DNA from: Saccharomycopsis crataegensis
Lineage: Eukaryota; Ascomycota; Saccharomycetes; Ascoideales; Saccharomycopsidaceae
Length of the DNA: 64,000 nucleotides
Reading direction: 5' to 3'
Assembly (NCBI RefSeq): GCF_037102585.1
Contig: NW_027043828.1
Coordinates: 248,001-312,000, forward strand
Part shown: positions 50,421 through 61,558 of the stretch, in pieces
Layout of the letters: each line of letters begins with the position of its first letter
Position numbering within the stretch: position 1 is the first letter of the stretch
Notes under the pieces: model-generated
The model's input: the letters and a program-made list of their open reading frames with translations, nothing else
What the model was told of the DNA's origin: nothing
The model's database searches: none
Position numbers and translations under genes: made by a program

Positions 50421-51269
50421 ATGAAATTCCACCCGTTGGTTTGGCTTTCGATTTCTGATTTCCTTCAAAGAGAGGGTACTGGTTTGATTGGGCTTTATGG
50501 GTCTGCTACGGCGATCATCACGGTGCTTGATATGCCATTGACGGACGATGGCACCATCAATAATGTTTACTTGAAAAAGAAGATCAAGCAGCTAAATGTC
50601 ACAAATGCGGGATCCCAATTGAAAGGGCTTGTGGTGAAGAAAGGCGAAGTGCAACTTTCCAGCACTCAGAGTCATATATTACAGTTATTGGAAGTAGCAA
50701 TGGAAGAAGATAATAATAATAATAATAATAATGAGGAGTTGTATGTGCTCGAACTTGACGAATCGGATTTTATCGAGGAAGATAATAACCAAAGAGACGC
50801 CAAATTCATTGGCAAGCTTAAATCCCAGTTATATAAATTTGATATATCTACAAAAACCCTTGTGGGGGAAAAATTGGAGTTTGAATCATTGGATCCTGAA
50901 AAATCAGCAATTAACTCTATTATCAATAACAATACCCAGATTGATGATTTGCACTCATTGAATTCGGTATTGGTACTGAAAAAACTGGCATTAAGCGCGT
51001 TGACCTTAAAACTCGATACGATCATTCATTACTTGGAGAATGTCAAGACTGGAAATAAGCCAGCTGACCAGGACATATTGAACAAGATCGGGGGACTAGT
51101 GGCGTTGGTAACTAATGATGGGCCTGATAAAGACTCAGAGGTGGTGAAAGCTTTTGAGGAAAAGGATCTTATTTCCAATTTCGCTTCAATGCTTGGGCTC
51201 ATGAGCGACAGTTTGCATAAGAATACTGACGTACTTGCCACCAACATGGACATGATTGCCGAACTTTAA
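50421..51269 (+). CDS. MPN-domain protein of the CSN6 / eIF3f type
   Basis: This is 282 aa from an ATG at 50421. The N-terminus (FHPLVWLSISDFLQR, then GLIGLYGSATAII) matches the first strand and helix of MPN domains in Csn6 and eIF3f (typical form HPLVLxxISDHxxR followed by GxLLG). There is no Glu...His-x-His metal site, so it would be a non-catalytic MPN protein. The mid-region has an Asn run inside a loop. The C-terminal helices (LKLDTIIHYLENVKTGNKPADQDIL) are compatible with the bundle that assembles COP9 signalosome, proteasome lid or eIF3. A Csn6-like subunit seems most likely, with eIF3f the alternative. Confidence 0.6.
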   Translation: MKFHPLVWLSISDFLQREGTGLIGLYGSATAIITVLDMPLTDDGTINNVYLKKKIKQLNVTNAGSQLKGLVVKKGEVQLSSTQSHILQLLEVAMEEDNNNNNNNEELYVLELDESDFIEEDNNQRDAKFIGKLKSQLYKFDISTKTLVGEKLEFESLDPEKSAINSIINNNTQIDDLHSLNSVLVLKKLALSALTLKLDTIIHYLENVKTGNKPADQDILNKIGGLVALVTNDGPDKDSEVVKAFEEKDLISNFASMLGLMSDSLHKNTDVLATNMDMIAEL

Positions 51270-51666
51270 AAAAGGACAGACTTCCTTTAGTCGATAATCA
51301 TAATTATTATTTTATTCTATTTACTTATTCTCTATTACGTGGTTCATATAAGGTTACAGCTGGTGATTTACTTTTTATTATTTCCACTCTTGATGTAGAA
51401 ATACCCACGAATTCAGTTATTACATTTTTCAAAATAAGGGAGAATCTTTATAATAATAATAAAAAAACACAAAATAAGACATCAAATTCATTCAAAAACA
51501 TAAATAGCAGGGGGAAAAAAATGGTATTGAAAGAGTAATATGGGTGAATATAAAAAAAAATGACATAAAGATAACTGGAAAATAAGAAAAAGAAGGAAAA
51601 AAAATGGCATAAATATAAAATAAAAAAAAAAAAAACAAAAAAAAAACCATTAGCGTAATAAAAACC
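51270..51666. other. intergenic between two convergent genes
   Basis: AT-rich 3' flanks with A-rich tracts. No gene is seen. Confidence 0.6.
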
Positions 51667-52030
51667 TCAGCCTTGCTTTCTAATCTTCTTGATAACTTCC
51701 AACGCATCTTCTGGCATATTATCAAATCTATTCTTCTTGGCTCTTTCAAATTCGGTAATTCTTTGTGGGGATTTCGATCTGATCTTTCTGATAACCTCCT
51801 CGGCATCTTCTGGCATCGCTTTGAAAGTAGGGGCTCTTCCCTTTTCAAATTGGTTGATTCTTTCTGGAGATTTGGATCTGATCTTATTGATGATTTCTGA
51901 AGCATCATCAGGAAGCTCATTAAACTTAGATGATTTGCCTTTTTCAATTTGAGAAATCCGTTCAGGAGAGCGAGATCTAATCTTTTTAATGATTTCGAGA
52001 GAGTCAGTAGGCATATCGGCAAAAGTTTTT
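51667..52030 (-). repeat. four 99-bp coding repeats at the end of the scaffold-like gene
   Basis: The repeats encode 33 residues each, beginning FADMPTDSLE, FNELPDDASE, FKAMPEDAEE and FDNMPEDALE. The first three share IRSKSP or IRSRSP, and the fourth is truncated at the stop codon. Confidence 0.9.
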
Positions 52031-55000
52031 GTGGATTGCAAGGCATTCTTTCTTTCAGTAGAAGAGTTTAATTTACTTCTCATCTCCAACAATTTATCTG
52101 ATTCAGTGATTTCGTCGACTTTGGATTTTAGTTCCTGTTGGATCCTACTACTGGCAGCAGCTTGTTTGTTTCTCAACTTCACAAAATCAGGAATTTCATC
52201 GAAAATGTTATCTTTTTTCAAAGGAGATTCAACTTGGGAAACCTTCTTTAGAGGGATGTTAGTATAATCAACATCTTCTTCCTCTTCTTCTTCCATGATC
52301 GCGGCATTCCCTTCATTCAATCTCTTGGAGTTTTCAATGGATTGGTAGAACTTTGGCTTCTCATTGATCAGATCAATCAAGTCTTGTTTATTCTTAGTTG
52401 GTGATCTTTGAATAGCACTTCCTAACCAATGGTTTTCTTTTACTTTGATCTTCAATTTGTGGTCGCTCTTCAAGTTGATTTCCTTTTCGATATCCAAATT
52501 CTTGGCGAATCTTGATTCGACTCTCGACTTTTCAATACTTGGTTTGATGAACTTGGCATTATCGGACAAGGAAAAGTCTCTTTCTCCAACGGTTTTGGAA
52601 ACTTCGGTGTTCAATTTTGGAGCCTTGGCAGCAAGGGCGGCAGAAATCGCGGCCACAGAATCCGGAACTGGAATGTATCTGTTGGAAGAAGTGTTTCTTT
52701 GTTGGAATCTTGATTGTTTTCTCGTCAATGGGGCAGATTTAGCTGCCAATCCAGCAGACACCGCATCTTCTGATTTAGGCATTGGGTTATAACGGTTAGC
52801 AACTTTATTCATGGTCTTCATTTTCGTAGGGGTGCTGTTGTTTTCTTTGAAAGGACTAGGAATGTTGCTCTTTCTCCCAGAAGTTGGGGAGCTAAAAGTG
52901 GCAACTTCTTTGGAGGCCTTTATGGTTGGAGTGGAATCATCTTGCTTATTCTCGAATTTACTGGCAAGGGAGCTGATGGACTTTGGAGAGGAGAAATTCC
53001 CTGATCTGTTGACCTTAACTGGAGTAATGTTTTCTGTGGTTGGTAAGGTACCATTGTGTTTGTTGATAAGGTCTCTAACCGGGCTGGAACTTCTACCTCT
53101 AATTGGGGAGGAGGTTGATGGTGAATCAAATCTTGAAGTGCGAGGTTCTGCGAATTTTGGAGTCTTGGTAGCTGGTGAATTAACTGGCGAAGGAGATGGA
53201 GATGGGGATGGTTTCTTTGGAGTTTCAGACAAAGACATTAATCTTTCCAACATTTTGTTTTTCTGAGGAGAAGCTCTGAGACTAGTTGGGGAGGTATGGA
53301 TTGTGGTGGTATCATCATTATCTTTATCACTTTCCTCACCTTGTTCCTTTTCATCATAGGCTTCTTCTTCGTCCTCTTCTTCTTCCTCGATTATTTGATT
53401 TTGTGCAGGTTTCATCTTAGTTGGGGAGGAATTGCCTTGTTTTCCTCTGATACTTCTACTTCTTAAAAAGCTTGACAAATTGTGCAAATCATCATTCTTA
53501 TCATATTTGCTAACGTCAAACTGTTCTGCAATGGTGTTAGACTTCCCATTGACACTGCTCTCAAAATTAGATTGTCTTTTTGACAATTTGCGTAGTAAAG
53601 TCATGGTTGAATCAGAAATGTTTGGGGCAGGTCTGAAGGCATCGGTGGAAGATGGCAATGATCTTGACATTGCGTCAGATTTCTTGGAAAGATACTGTTT
53701 TTTATCCGAATGTTGCTTGATTTTGGCGGCCAAGGAGTTAGGTTGAGACAAAGAAAAGATTTCTGGTTCGTCATCTATTTCCTTAAGGTCGAACAATGAA
53801 GGAGAAAAGCTTTTGCGAGTTTCCTCTTCTGCTGAAGTCTCCTGAACATCATCGAGATTATCAAAAATGGTAGAGCGTTTCATGGTAGAGGTTCTCATTG
53901 GCTTGGAGAATTCGAAATCTAAGTTTGCTTTAATTGGACTAGAACCAGTGGTCCGGGATTTATATGATGAGGCAGAGGAAGAATATTTAATGGAATCAAG
54001 AATACTTTCTTCATCGCTTTCAACTTCGGTAATTATTGGTTTAGAATCCAAAGATTTCTCATAATTGTAAGCAGATTTGTACATCAATAAGTCATCACCA
54101 TTATCATCATCATCGCTCAAATTTCTGTCGTAAGCATGCTTGCGGATGGGTTTTTTGGATGGAGGGGCAAAAGGATGATTTGGTTGTCTTTTGTGACTAG
54201 ATCTTGGGCTTTGACTGTATCTCTCACGAGTAGAAGGCTTTTCAGTATACTCAAAAGAGTCATCGGACCCGTTGATAGTTGGCAAACTTGGAAGAGCTCT
54301 GGCACCCCTAGAAGATCTAGGAGACCCGTGGTTTCTTGATTTTCTTGATGATTTACCTTTTAATGGTGATGAAGGTTCTGATTTGGAATATGCTTTGGCC
54401 TTGGAAAGCTTTCTGGCAATAGGTGAGATGAGTCTGATTATATCGTCGATATCCTCATCATCTAAATCATCGATTTCGTCATTCTCAAGGTACTTCTTTG
54501 CTCTGGTGGATAATTTCTTATGAAGTGATTGGTCTTGATACCTTTGAGATCTAGTTCTACTTTCCATAAAAGCTTGTTCTTGTTGTTGTTGTTTTTGTTC
54601 CTCTTCTTCCTCCTCCTCCTCCTCCTCCTCCTCCTCTTCTTCATCTAAGTCATTTGGATAATGATAAGCAGACCTTGAGCCGTACCCATCATTGATTTTA
54701 TCATGATAAGCAGCCCTCGAATCGTAACCATCCTGAATATTGTCATGGTAAATTGATCTTGAATCGTAGCCGTCATTATCATCATAATAAACATCTATCT
54801 CGTCATTAAATGATTCTTTCTTCATGGTGCTGGATCTTTTTGGGGAATAGTTTCTTGATTTAGAGGAAAGGCTGGTTTGTGACGACCGATGGTTATTAAG
54901 GAACCCCCGATTATCGTATCTATCATGAAGATCTTTACCGTGGTCAAAGTTGCTTGATTTACCATAGTCGTAACCGTATTTGTTTTCTTGATCTGAGTCA

Positions 55001-55310
55001 AACCCATCAAGATACTCATCATCTTTGCGGTATTTTGATCTGGTAGACTGTCTATTAATTGATTTAGACATAGTTTTCATTCTTGATAATTCTGCCTCCA
55101 ATCTTCTAGCTCTGACTTCATCTTCCCTTTTTCTAAAGTTGGGTTGTTAGTAAGATATATACTGGTGATCACATAAAAGGGGGAGAATGAATGATAATAC
55201 ACGATAACATACCTCTTATTCTCAAGTATTTCTAAATGATTCAAGAAATCAGAAACGTCCACATCGGAAGGATCGTTCTGATACTCGTATAATGACATGT
55301 TGTTTGACAT
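51667..55310 (-). CDS. two-exon disordered scaffold-like protein with C-terminal 33-residue repeats
   Basis: Exon 1 is 55310-55213 (MSNNMSLYEYQNDPSDVDVS). The intron is 55212-55133 (80 bases; donor GTATGT, branch TACTAAC, acceptor TTTAG). Exon 2 is 55132-51667, and the joined frame gives 1187 aa. The join restores a charged helix (LENKRKREDEVRARRLEAEL). The middle is disordered and rich in Ser, Arg, Lys and Asp, with an acidic Glu run and two related phrases (NPMPKSEDAVSAGLAAK, IPVPDSVAAISAALAAK). The C-terminus holds four repeats of exactly 33 residues built on FxxMPxDAxEIIxKIRSKSPERI, the last cut by the stop. I do not recognise the family. It has the look of a cortical or cytoskeletal scaffold (for example eisosome- or spindle-associated proteins), but this is inference. 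Confidence 0.85.
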
Positions 55311-55565
55311 CCTTGTAATGTTGTGTCAATACATATATGATGTGTTCGATAAACAAATTACAAAAAAAAAAAAAAAAAGGAAAATCTCATCTGAAATTGT
55401 TCTATAATTTCGAGGAGAAAAAAAAATCAAAATAAACTCGTGCGTTAGTGCGTTGTTTACCTTTTACTTAAAACAGAAAGACCCGCGCAGATGGCTCCTT
55501 TTTCAATTTATCAACCAAATTTACTTTTAATATTTATTGAATATCGTACAAATACATATTATTTA

Positions 55566-57878
55566 TTAAACATCCCAAGTCTCAAGCCATTTCAAGTATC
55601 CGTAATGGAATGAGCTTCCTTCTATTCCAAAGGTCACTGGGGAGAAATAATAGAACATTCCAATCACCAATGTGTAAAGAGTAATGTAGGTTAATGGTCT
55701 TAATAAACATGCGACAAGACTATTCATCCAAGATGTTTTCGTACATTCAACCTTCTCAACCAATGGTTTTGCTTCTTCTTTCTCACCTTTTCCTTTTGCG
55801 ATTGTCTTTGATTTTTGAGACTTTTCAACTTCCTCTTCTTGTGACAAGTAATTGACAGATGTATCAACAGCACTTTCAACAACATCAGCGGCCACAAAGA
55901 TCGCGAAGAATTCTGCAGGGACATAGTGGTGGACATAAGTCACTCTAGCCATAATAATAAATGGAACAATATGTAATCCCCAGGCAATCAATGGTGCCAA
56001 TCTCTTCATGGTATATTCCCAAAATTGTTTGCCATTATCTTTTGTATCAAAATTCAATGATTGGCTTTGCCAAAGATAAATTTTTTGACAAACCGATAAA
56101 AAGGTCACCAAAAGAGAGAATGTGCTAAACCACAATACAAGCGGATTTGGCATCATGTAATACTTTTTATCGTGTAAGCCCCAACTGGACATTCTAATCC
56201 CTCGTCTGGCAATGATCCATTCCCACCATTCACTGGCCAAATTGTCATGTTTGTCCAGATCAGGAACCAATGCATTGTTCGACGCTTGCATGGCAAAGTT
56301 CAACAAGATGAAGTCGCGCCAAAAGTTGGATTTTGGAGGATCCAAAATATAGTCTTCATCAGGAGTGAGATCAGGATGGCTGTGATCTTCGACATTCCAC
56401 CAAGTTGATTTATCACTGGAGAAATATGAGCTCTTACAAATGACCTCCCCTTGTTTGAACCCCCAGGCTGGGTATGCATTTCCGGTAGTGGCCAAATAGC
56501 AGCCGAGTTCGGCGTGTTTGAGGCGGAAGTTGGTGGATAAAGGATGGAGAAGGGCACAAAAAGTTTCATTCTTGGTGGCGTCTGGCTCTGCAGGAGATTT
56601 CACTTGTTCAACAATCTCTACAATCCAATCATCTTTCAAGTCTCCAATCTCTTCATTCCCATATCCAGAAACTTCGTAAGAGTTCTTGGTAACATGCGAA
56701 GGAACCTGATGAGAATGCAAATTGCATGTAAGTTTGTAATGAGCCAATCTAAGTCTATCACCGTGTTTAACGAATCTGATTTCGGAGTTGGTATCAGGGT
56801 CATACTTAGGTTCGTTGGATAACCTTGATGGGGTGACGATCCATTCATTATTTTGATCTTTATGACCGTAGGTCGTGACTTGGTGTTGTCTGGAACCTTG
56901 AGGATAGAGTTGAACATGAGAATGTAACAAGTTTGGCGAAAGCCCATGCGAGCGGATTGTGACTTTTGAACCGTACGCGACATTTCTTGGAGACAGTTGA
57001 ATATCTGAGTTTTCTAAATTAACTTGGAAAAGTGATGGCATGGATGCGTGACCAGTCCCGGCTTTTGACAACACCATGAAATGAGCTTTGAACGTGGCTG
57101 CGTAAATCACCATTGGGATGCAGATCAAGTTAACGATTCGTAGAGCCCAGTGTTTAAAATAGATTTTGTTTGACATGCTATTATCGAGGAATTTCAAAAA
57201 AAGATCAAAAACAGTGTAGATCCCCACCAACGCAGTAATGAATAATCCTACCCACTTGACACTACATACACAACCGATGGAAATCCCGGTGAAGAAAAGC
57301 CATTTAAGCCAGGATCTTGTGAATGGTTGGTCTTTGACAATGTTGAATTCATGGAACTTCGCCAAACAATAAAACGTTGTGGCGGTGAAAAATAAAAGCA
57401 TTGAATCTAATAGAATGAATTTGGACAATACCACAAAGATATTTTCAAACGTCACCATGAAACTGATCAAATATACCGTCCATAAATTGTATCCTAAAGC
57501 CTTAGCGGCAAAGTATGCGAAAGGGGCCACGAGGATCCCAAATACTGCGTTGAAGATTCTCATTTTGCCATAATCAACGTAATCGGGATACATTGTTCCA
57601 CTCTCAAAAAGATAACTCCCATTGAAATTGGCCAAGTATTCGGAAAACCCAATGAGAAGCTTACCCAATGGGGGATGGACGTCGAAATAAAACTCTCGAA
57701 GAATATAATAGGCACCGAATTTCCCAAAATGGGCTTCATCCCAGATAACTTTGTCAGCCTTGGAAATCTCGTAGAGCCTGACATAGCCACTCAATAATGT
57801 GATGATGATCGGCCCAAACACTGACTCGAGTCTCAAGGCAATTCTTTTCCACCTCGGGCTTCTCAATTCCCCCTTCAT
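55566..57878 (-). CDS. protein O-mannosyltransferase of the PMT2 family (Pmt2/Pmt6 type)
   Basis: This 770-aa protein starts at an ATG at 57878. It is an ER multi-pass enzyme that adds mannose from dolichyl-phosphate-mannose to Ser/Thr of secretory proteins. The catalytic loop 1 has WDEAHFGKFGAYY (essential Asp-Glu) and FYFDVHPPLGKLL, the form found in the PMT2 subfamily rather than PMT1 or PMT4. Membrane helices occupy about residues 20-290. Three MIR-type repeats lie in the lumenal loop at about 315-520 (LLHSHVQLYPQGSRQHQVT, LRLAHYKLTCNLHSHQVP, FRLKHAELGCYLATTG), and a second helical block runs from about 580 to the end. The choice between Pmt2 and Pmt6 is unresolved; PMT2-family members pair with PMT1-family partners. 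Confidence 0.93.
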   Translation of the reverse strand: MKGELRSPRWKRIALRLESVFGPIIITLLSGYVRLYEISKADKVIWDEAHFGKFGAYYILREFYFDVHPPLGKLLIGFSEYLANFNGSYLFESGTMYPDYVDYGKMRIFNAVFGILVAPFAYFAAKALGYNLWTVYLISFMVTFENIFVVLSKFILLDSMLLFFTATTFYCLAKFHEFNIVKDQPFTRSWLKWLFFTGISIGCVCSVKWVGLFITALVGIYTVFDLFLKFLDNSMSNKIYFKHWALRIVNLICIPMVIYAATFKAHFMVLSKAGTGHASMPSLFQVNLENSDIQLSPRNVAYGSKVTIRSHGLSPNLLHSHVQLYPQGSRQHQVTTYGHKDQNNEWIVTPSRLSNEPKYDPDTNSEIRFVKHGDRLRLAHYKLTCNLHSHQVPSHVTKNSYEVSGYGNEEIGDLKDDWIVEIVEQVKSPAEPDATKNETFCALLHPLSTNFRLKHAELGCYLATTGNAYPAWGFKQGEVICKSSYFSSDKSTWWNVEDHSHPDLTPDEDYILDPPKSNFWRDFILLNFAMQASNNALVPDLDKHDNLASEWWEWIIARRGIRMSSWGLHDKKYYMMPNPLVLWFSTFSLLVTFLSVCQKIYLWQSQSLNFDTKDNGKQFWEYTMKRLAPLIAWGLHIVPFIIMARVTYVHHYVPAEFFAIFVAADVVESAVDTSVNYLSQEEEVEKSQKSKTIAKGKGEKEEAKPLVEKVECTKTSWMNSLVACLLRPLTYITLYTLVIGMFYYFSPVTFGIEGSSFHYGYLKWLETWDV

Positions 57879-58374
57879 TGTGCTTGAGTATTCAGATCAG
57901 TTATCATCATCATCAACATCATCATGATAATACTATGTAAACCAAGATATATCAAAATTAACGTGGTGACATTTTTCTTTGCGTTATGAGCCAGTACTAT
58001 CTTTGTGATACTTGCGTGCTTTTGCATTTTTTTGCATTGTTTTCCGGAAGTCATCGTTCGTGACTTCCGAGGGTCAGGAAAGGGCAGAAAAATTTTTGGG
58101 TACAAAAAAATAAAAAAAATTGGTTTATGATACAACTAGCTTTCTTGGGTTTCTATGTACAATCATTTGGTATATTATATATATATTCACCATTTCAACT
58201 TTTAGTGCTGTTTTATATTCCGATTCAACTCGACAGTCGCTTACTTTTTACTATAGAGTATCTAACTTCTTCCTGGTGAACTTATTATAATTATCCAATT
58301 TTGGTATTGTTTCTACTAACTTGATTTTTTTGTGCTTGTTTTGATTTTATTTGATTTATTTTATCTTCTGGGAA
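57879..58374. promoter_or_regulatory. divergent promoter of the PMT and MATE genes with a perfect dyad
   Basis: CGGAAGTCA (58045-58053) and TGACTTCCG (58061-58069) form a perfect 9-bp inverted repeat around a 7-base spacer. The outer CGG and CCG triplets are the kind of half-sites bound by Zn2Cys6 regulators. It lies about 170 bases from the PMT start and 305 bases from the MATE start. TATATA tracts near 58173-58188 serve the MATE side. Which gene it controls is unknown. Confidence 0.5.
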
Positions 58375-60174
58375 ATGCCACCAATTGCGATCAATCACGA
58401 TAGAAGCAGAAGACGCTCAAGACGACTTAGTAGTAACGAGCTTGCGGGAAGCTTGACCCATGGAGGTTCCAGAGGTGGCTACTTGGTGCCATCGCCATTG
58501 AAAAACCCTTGTAAAGGATGCATTAACGATGATGAGATATCTGCAGAGCCAGTAGAATTCTCAATCAAGGACAATGACAACATTCGTGAAACTGTGATCG
58601 ATGAGACCACTGATCTTTTATTTGTCGATGAGAATGATGCTGGAACTTTTAACTACGATTCAACTACCACCACCAATGACAACCCTGCAACTGCATCAAA
58701 TACCGTTTATCCCGTGTATGTTTACCATGATGTGGAAAGTAACGATGAATTGACCCTCTTTCAAAAAGATTACACTTCAACTTACGAAGAATTTTGTGTT
58801 CTTTTCCAATCGGCTTTCCCATTGATCATCACCTTTCTTCTCCAAAATTCCTTTTCCGTGGCTTCGATCTTCTCTGTGGGACATTTGGGTAAAAAAGAAC
58901 TTGCAGGGATCACTTTGGGGTCAATGACAGCAAACATCACTGGATACGCTGCCATTCAAGGGTTGAGTACTTGTCTTGATACTTTATGTTGTCAAGCATA
59001 TGGAGCCAGAAGATATCACTTGGTGGGCATTTATTTGCAAAGATGCGTGGCATTAATCCTCACAGCGTTTGTACCAATTTGTCTTTTTTGGTTCTTTGCC
59101 GCAGAATCCACAATACTCTTTATTCTTCCTAAATCAGAACTCGGAGATGGAAACAAAGAGGACTTAGCAAGATTGGCCGCTAATTACCTTAAAGTGGTGT
59201 CAATCGGGGTTCCGGGGTTTGTGATTTTTGAATGTGGTAAACGATTTTTACAAGCACAGGGGATTTTTCACGCTTCCACTTACATTTTATTGATCTGTGC
59301 CCCAATCAACATCTGCTTGAATTATCTCTTGGTTTGGAATGACACCGTCGGGATTGGATTTTTAGGGGCTCCATTGTCGGTGGCTATTGTTAATTGGTTA
59401 ATGGCCATTGGACTTATTGTTTTCACTGTTACCACCAAGCACCCGGCCAACGTGATGAAGAGTTGGGGTGGCTTAAATGTTTCATTGGCATTCCAACATT
59501 GGAACCGTATGTTCCATTTGGCAGTCAATGGTCTCATCATGGTCGAAGCAGAGTTTTTAGCATTTGAAATCCTCACGATTTTTTCTTCTTACTTGGGGAT
59601 TATTGCTTTAGATGCCAATTCGGTGGTCAGTTCAATCACTGCATTAACTTACCAGATTCCGTTTGCCGTTTCTATTGCCGGATCTACTAGGTTGGCCAAC
59701 TATATCGGGGCATCATTGCCTAACTGTGCTAAAAAATGTTGCCAAGTCACTCTCTTGGTGGGCGGTATTGTTGCCATATTCAATTGTGCAATGGTGTTTT
59801 TGTTCAAAAGACCAATTGCCAGTCTTTTCACTTCTGATCCGGAAGTGATTGATCAAGTGGTTGATATTTTGAAAATCATCGCTGTTATCCAACTTTTTGA
59901 TGCAATGAACTCGGTGACTGCTGGATTATTGCGGGGTGAAGGCATGCAACATATAGGATCGATCACCAACCTATCATCATACTATATTATAGGCTTACCA
60001 TTAGCATACTTCCTCACGTTTAAAATGGGCTTTGGGCTACAAGGTTTATGGATTGGAACAGGGGTTGGATTGTTTTGCATTTCAGTTGTTCAAATTTTCT
60101 TTAGTTTACATGTCGATTGGGATGACATTATCTCTGTCGCTCAGAAGAGAAACGAAAGAGAATCGAACTTATGA
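58375..60174 (+). CDS. MATE-family multidrug/toxic-compound exporter (ERC1-like)
   Basis: This is 599 aa from the ATG at 58375 (MPPIAINHDRSRRRSRR); the frame opens earlier without ATG. A cytosolic N-terminal tail of ~135 residues begins with a basic Arg-rich patch and is followed by about twelve membrane segments starting at FPLIITFLLQNSFSVASIF. Typical MATE phrases are GLSTCLDTLCCQAYGA, NICLNYLLVW and VTAGLLRGEGMQHIGSI. Members exchange organic substrates for H+ or Na+. Yeast relatives are Erc1 (ethionine resistance) and YDR338C, and the length is nearer Erc1 (581). The substrate is unknown. Confidence 0.92.
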   Translation: MPPIAINHDRSRRRSRRLSSNELAGSLTHGGSRGGYLVPSPLKNPCKGCINDDEISAEPVEFSIKDNDNIRETVIDETTDLLFVDENDAGTFNYDSTTTTNDNPATASNTVYPVYVYHDVESNDELTLFQKDYTSTYEEFCVLFQSAFPLIITFLLQNSFSVASIFSVGHLGKKELAGITLGSMTANITGYAAIQGLSTCLDTLCCQAYGARRYHLVGIYLQRCVALILTAFVPICLFWFFAAESTILFILPKSELGDGNKEDLARLAANYLKVVSIGVPGFVIFECGKRFLQAQGIFHASTYILLICAPINICLNYLLVWNDTVGIGFLGAPLSVAIVNWLMAIGLIVFTVTTKHPANVMKSWGGLNVSLAFQHWNRMFHLAVNGLIMVEAEFLAFEILTIFSSYLGIIALDANSVVSSITALTYQIPFAVSIAGSTRLANYIGASLPNCAKKCCQVTLLVGGIVAIFNCAMVFLFKRPIASLFTSDPEVIDQVVDILKIIAVIQLFDAMNSVTAGLLRGEGMQHIGSITNLSSYYIIGLPLAYFLTFKMGFGLQGLWIGTGVGLFCISVVQIFFSLHVDWDDIISVAQKRNERESNL

Positions 60175-60481
60175 AAAAAAATTGGTTTTTGTTACCGTTT
60201 AGCATTTTTTTTTTGTTTTACTTTATTTTTTTTTTCCGTTTTTTTAGATGCGGATTTATTTGTTCTATCTTCTTTCCAAGGACGATCTTTAATAGCATTA
60301 TTTAGTTGTATTATTATGATGACGATGATCGTTTTCTCAGCAATTATATATCAGTGACCCAAGTTGTAATGACAGGGGTTGCCCGGCCTGAAGTTGCAAC
60401 ACGCCTGTTTAAAAAGGGCAAAAATTCAGTTCCGTTGATAAAGAGAGATGTGTCAAAACACTGGGATTTTTATATTTAACG
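60175..60481. other. intergenic between MATE and TWF1
   Basis: T-rich runs after the MATE stop are followed by a short TWF1 promoter with TATATT near 60471. Nothing else is seen. Confidence 0.5.
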
Positions 60482-61558
60482 ATGTCAAACCAATCGGGGA
60501 TTACTGCTTCACAAGATCTTGTGGACTCATTCAGTCAATTTATTAAGGATACTTCCGGTAACCGGGCGTTGCTTTTGAAGATTGCCAACGAGACCGTGGT
60601 AGTTGATCAGCAAATTGCCGGCACGCTGTCATTTGCCAATGATTGGGACCTTGTGGCTTCACAATTGACCACCACTGATCCTCGTTATATCTTCTATAAG
60701 AACGATACGGCGCATCCTAGATACTTGATTTTTATTTCGTATGTTCCTGATTACGCGCAAATCAAATCGAAGATGCTTTACGCGAGCACCAAGAGCACGT
60801 TGCTCAGACAATTGGGGAACCAGGATATCATCAAGAAACACTATCTTGTGAACGATTTGGACGAGATATCTTATAAAGGGTACCAAGAGCATGAAAGAAG
60901 CGAGAAGTTGGAGGCACCATTGACTGAGAGCGAGCGGTCGTTGAAGCAGATCAATGAATCGGAGGTCAACACTTTGTTTTTCAACCAAACCGGATCATCG
61001 TCGACTTCGATTAAACGCTCATTGGTGAGAATGGATCATTCTTCTAATATGAAGGGGACAATGATCGATGATGATGTGTTTGAGAAATTACTAGGAAATG
61101 GGACTTTTGTCCCAGGGACGCTCGTTTCTACAAAGATCAATTCAAATGAAACGATATACTTTGTGGATTCGTACTCGGGGATCACTCCTCCAGAAGTTTC
61201 ACAAGCCATTGGAAAGGTTGATGGTCCACAATTTAGTTTTTACAAGAATACTTTGAACAATATTTTTTTCATTTATACATGTCCTTCGGGCTCCAAGATT
61301 AGAGATAGAATGCTTTATGCGTCAACTAAACAAGGATTTTTGGCTAATTTGAAAGAAAAGGGTATAGTGATCAATAAGATTGTTGAAATTGGGGATCCTA
61401 TTGAGATTGAAGTTAGTGATTTGGAAGAATCGCATGCTGCCGCAACAGGTAGTAGCTCTGGTGCCAATCAACAAGGTGGGGTTGATACTAGCTCAATAGC
61501 CAGTGTTGTGTCAAGTCAATTGAAACTCAATAAACCAAAAGGACCACGTCGTCGTTAG
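60482..61558 (+). CDS. TWF1: twinfilin, actin monomer-binding protein
   Basis: This 358-aa protein starts at an ATG at 60482 (MSNQSGITASQDLVDSFSQF). It has two ADF-homology domains, at about residues 5-135 and 180-310. Each carries the actin-contact segment: SKMLYASTKSTLLRQL in the first and DRMLYASTKQGFLANL in the second. The C-terminal tail has a basic end (KLNKPKGPRRR), as used for capping-protein and phosphoinositide binding. Twinfilin sequesters ADP-actin monomers and caps or depolymerises filament ends in cortical patches. The length is close to S. cerevisiae Twf1 (332). A CTG codon occurs in the first domain at a variable position, so it does not settle the genetic code. Confidence 0.95.
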   Translation: MSNQSGITASQDLVDSFSQFIKDTSGNRALLLKIANETVVVDQQIAGTLSFANDWDLVASQLTTTDPRYIFYKNDTAHPRYLIFISYVPDYAQIKSKMLYASTKSTLLRQLGNQDIIKKHYLVNDLDEISYKGYQEHERSEKLEAPLTESERSLKQINESEVNTLFFNQTGSSSTSIKRSLVRMDHSSNMKGTMIDDDVFEKLLGNGTFVPGTLVSTKINSNETIYFVDSYSGITPPEVSQAIGKVDGPQFSFYKNTLNNIFFIYTCPSGSKIRDRMLYASTKQGFLANLKEKGIVINKIVEIGDPIEIEVSDLEESHAAATGSSSGANQQGGVDTSSIASVVSSQLKLNKPKGPRRR

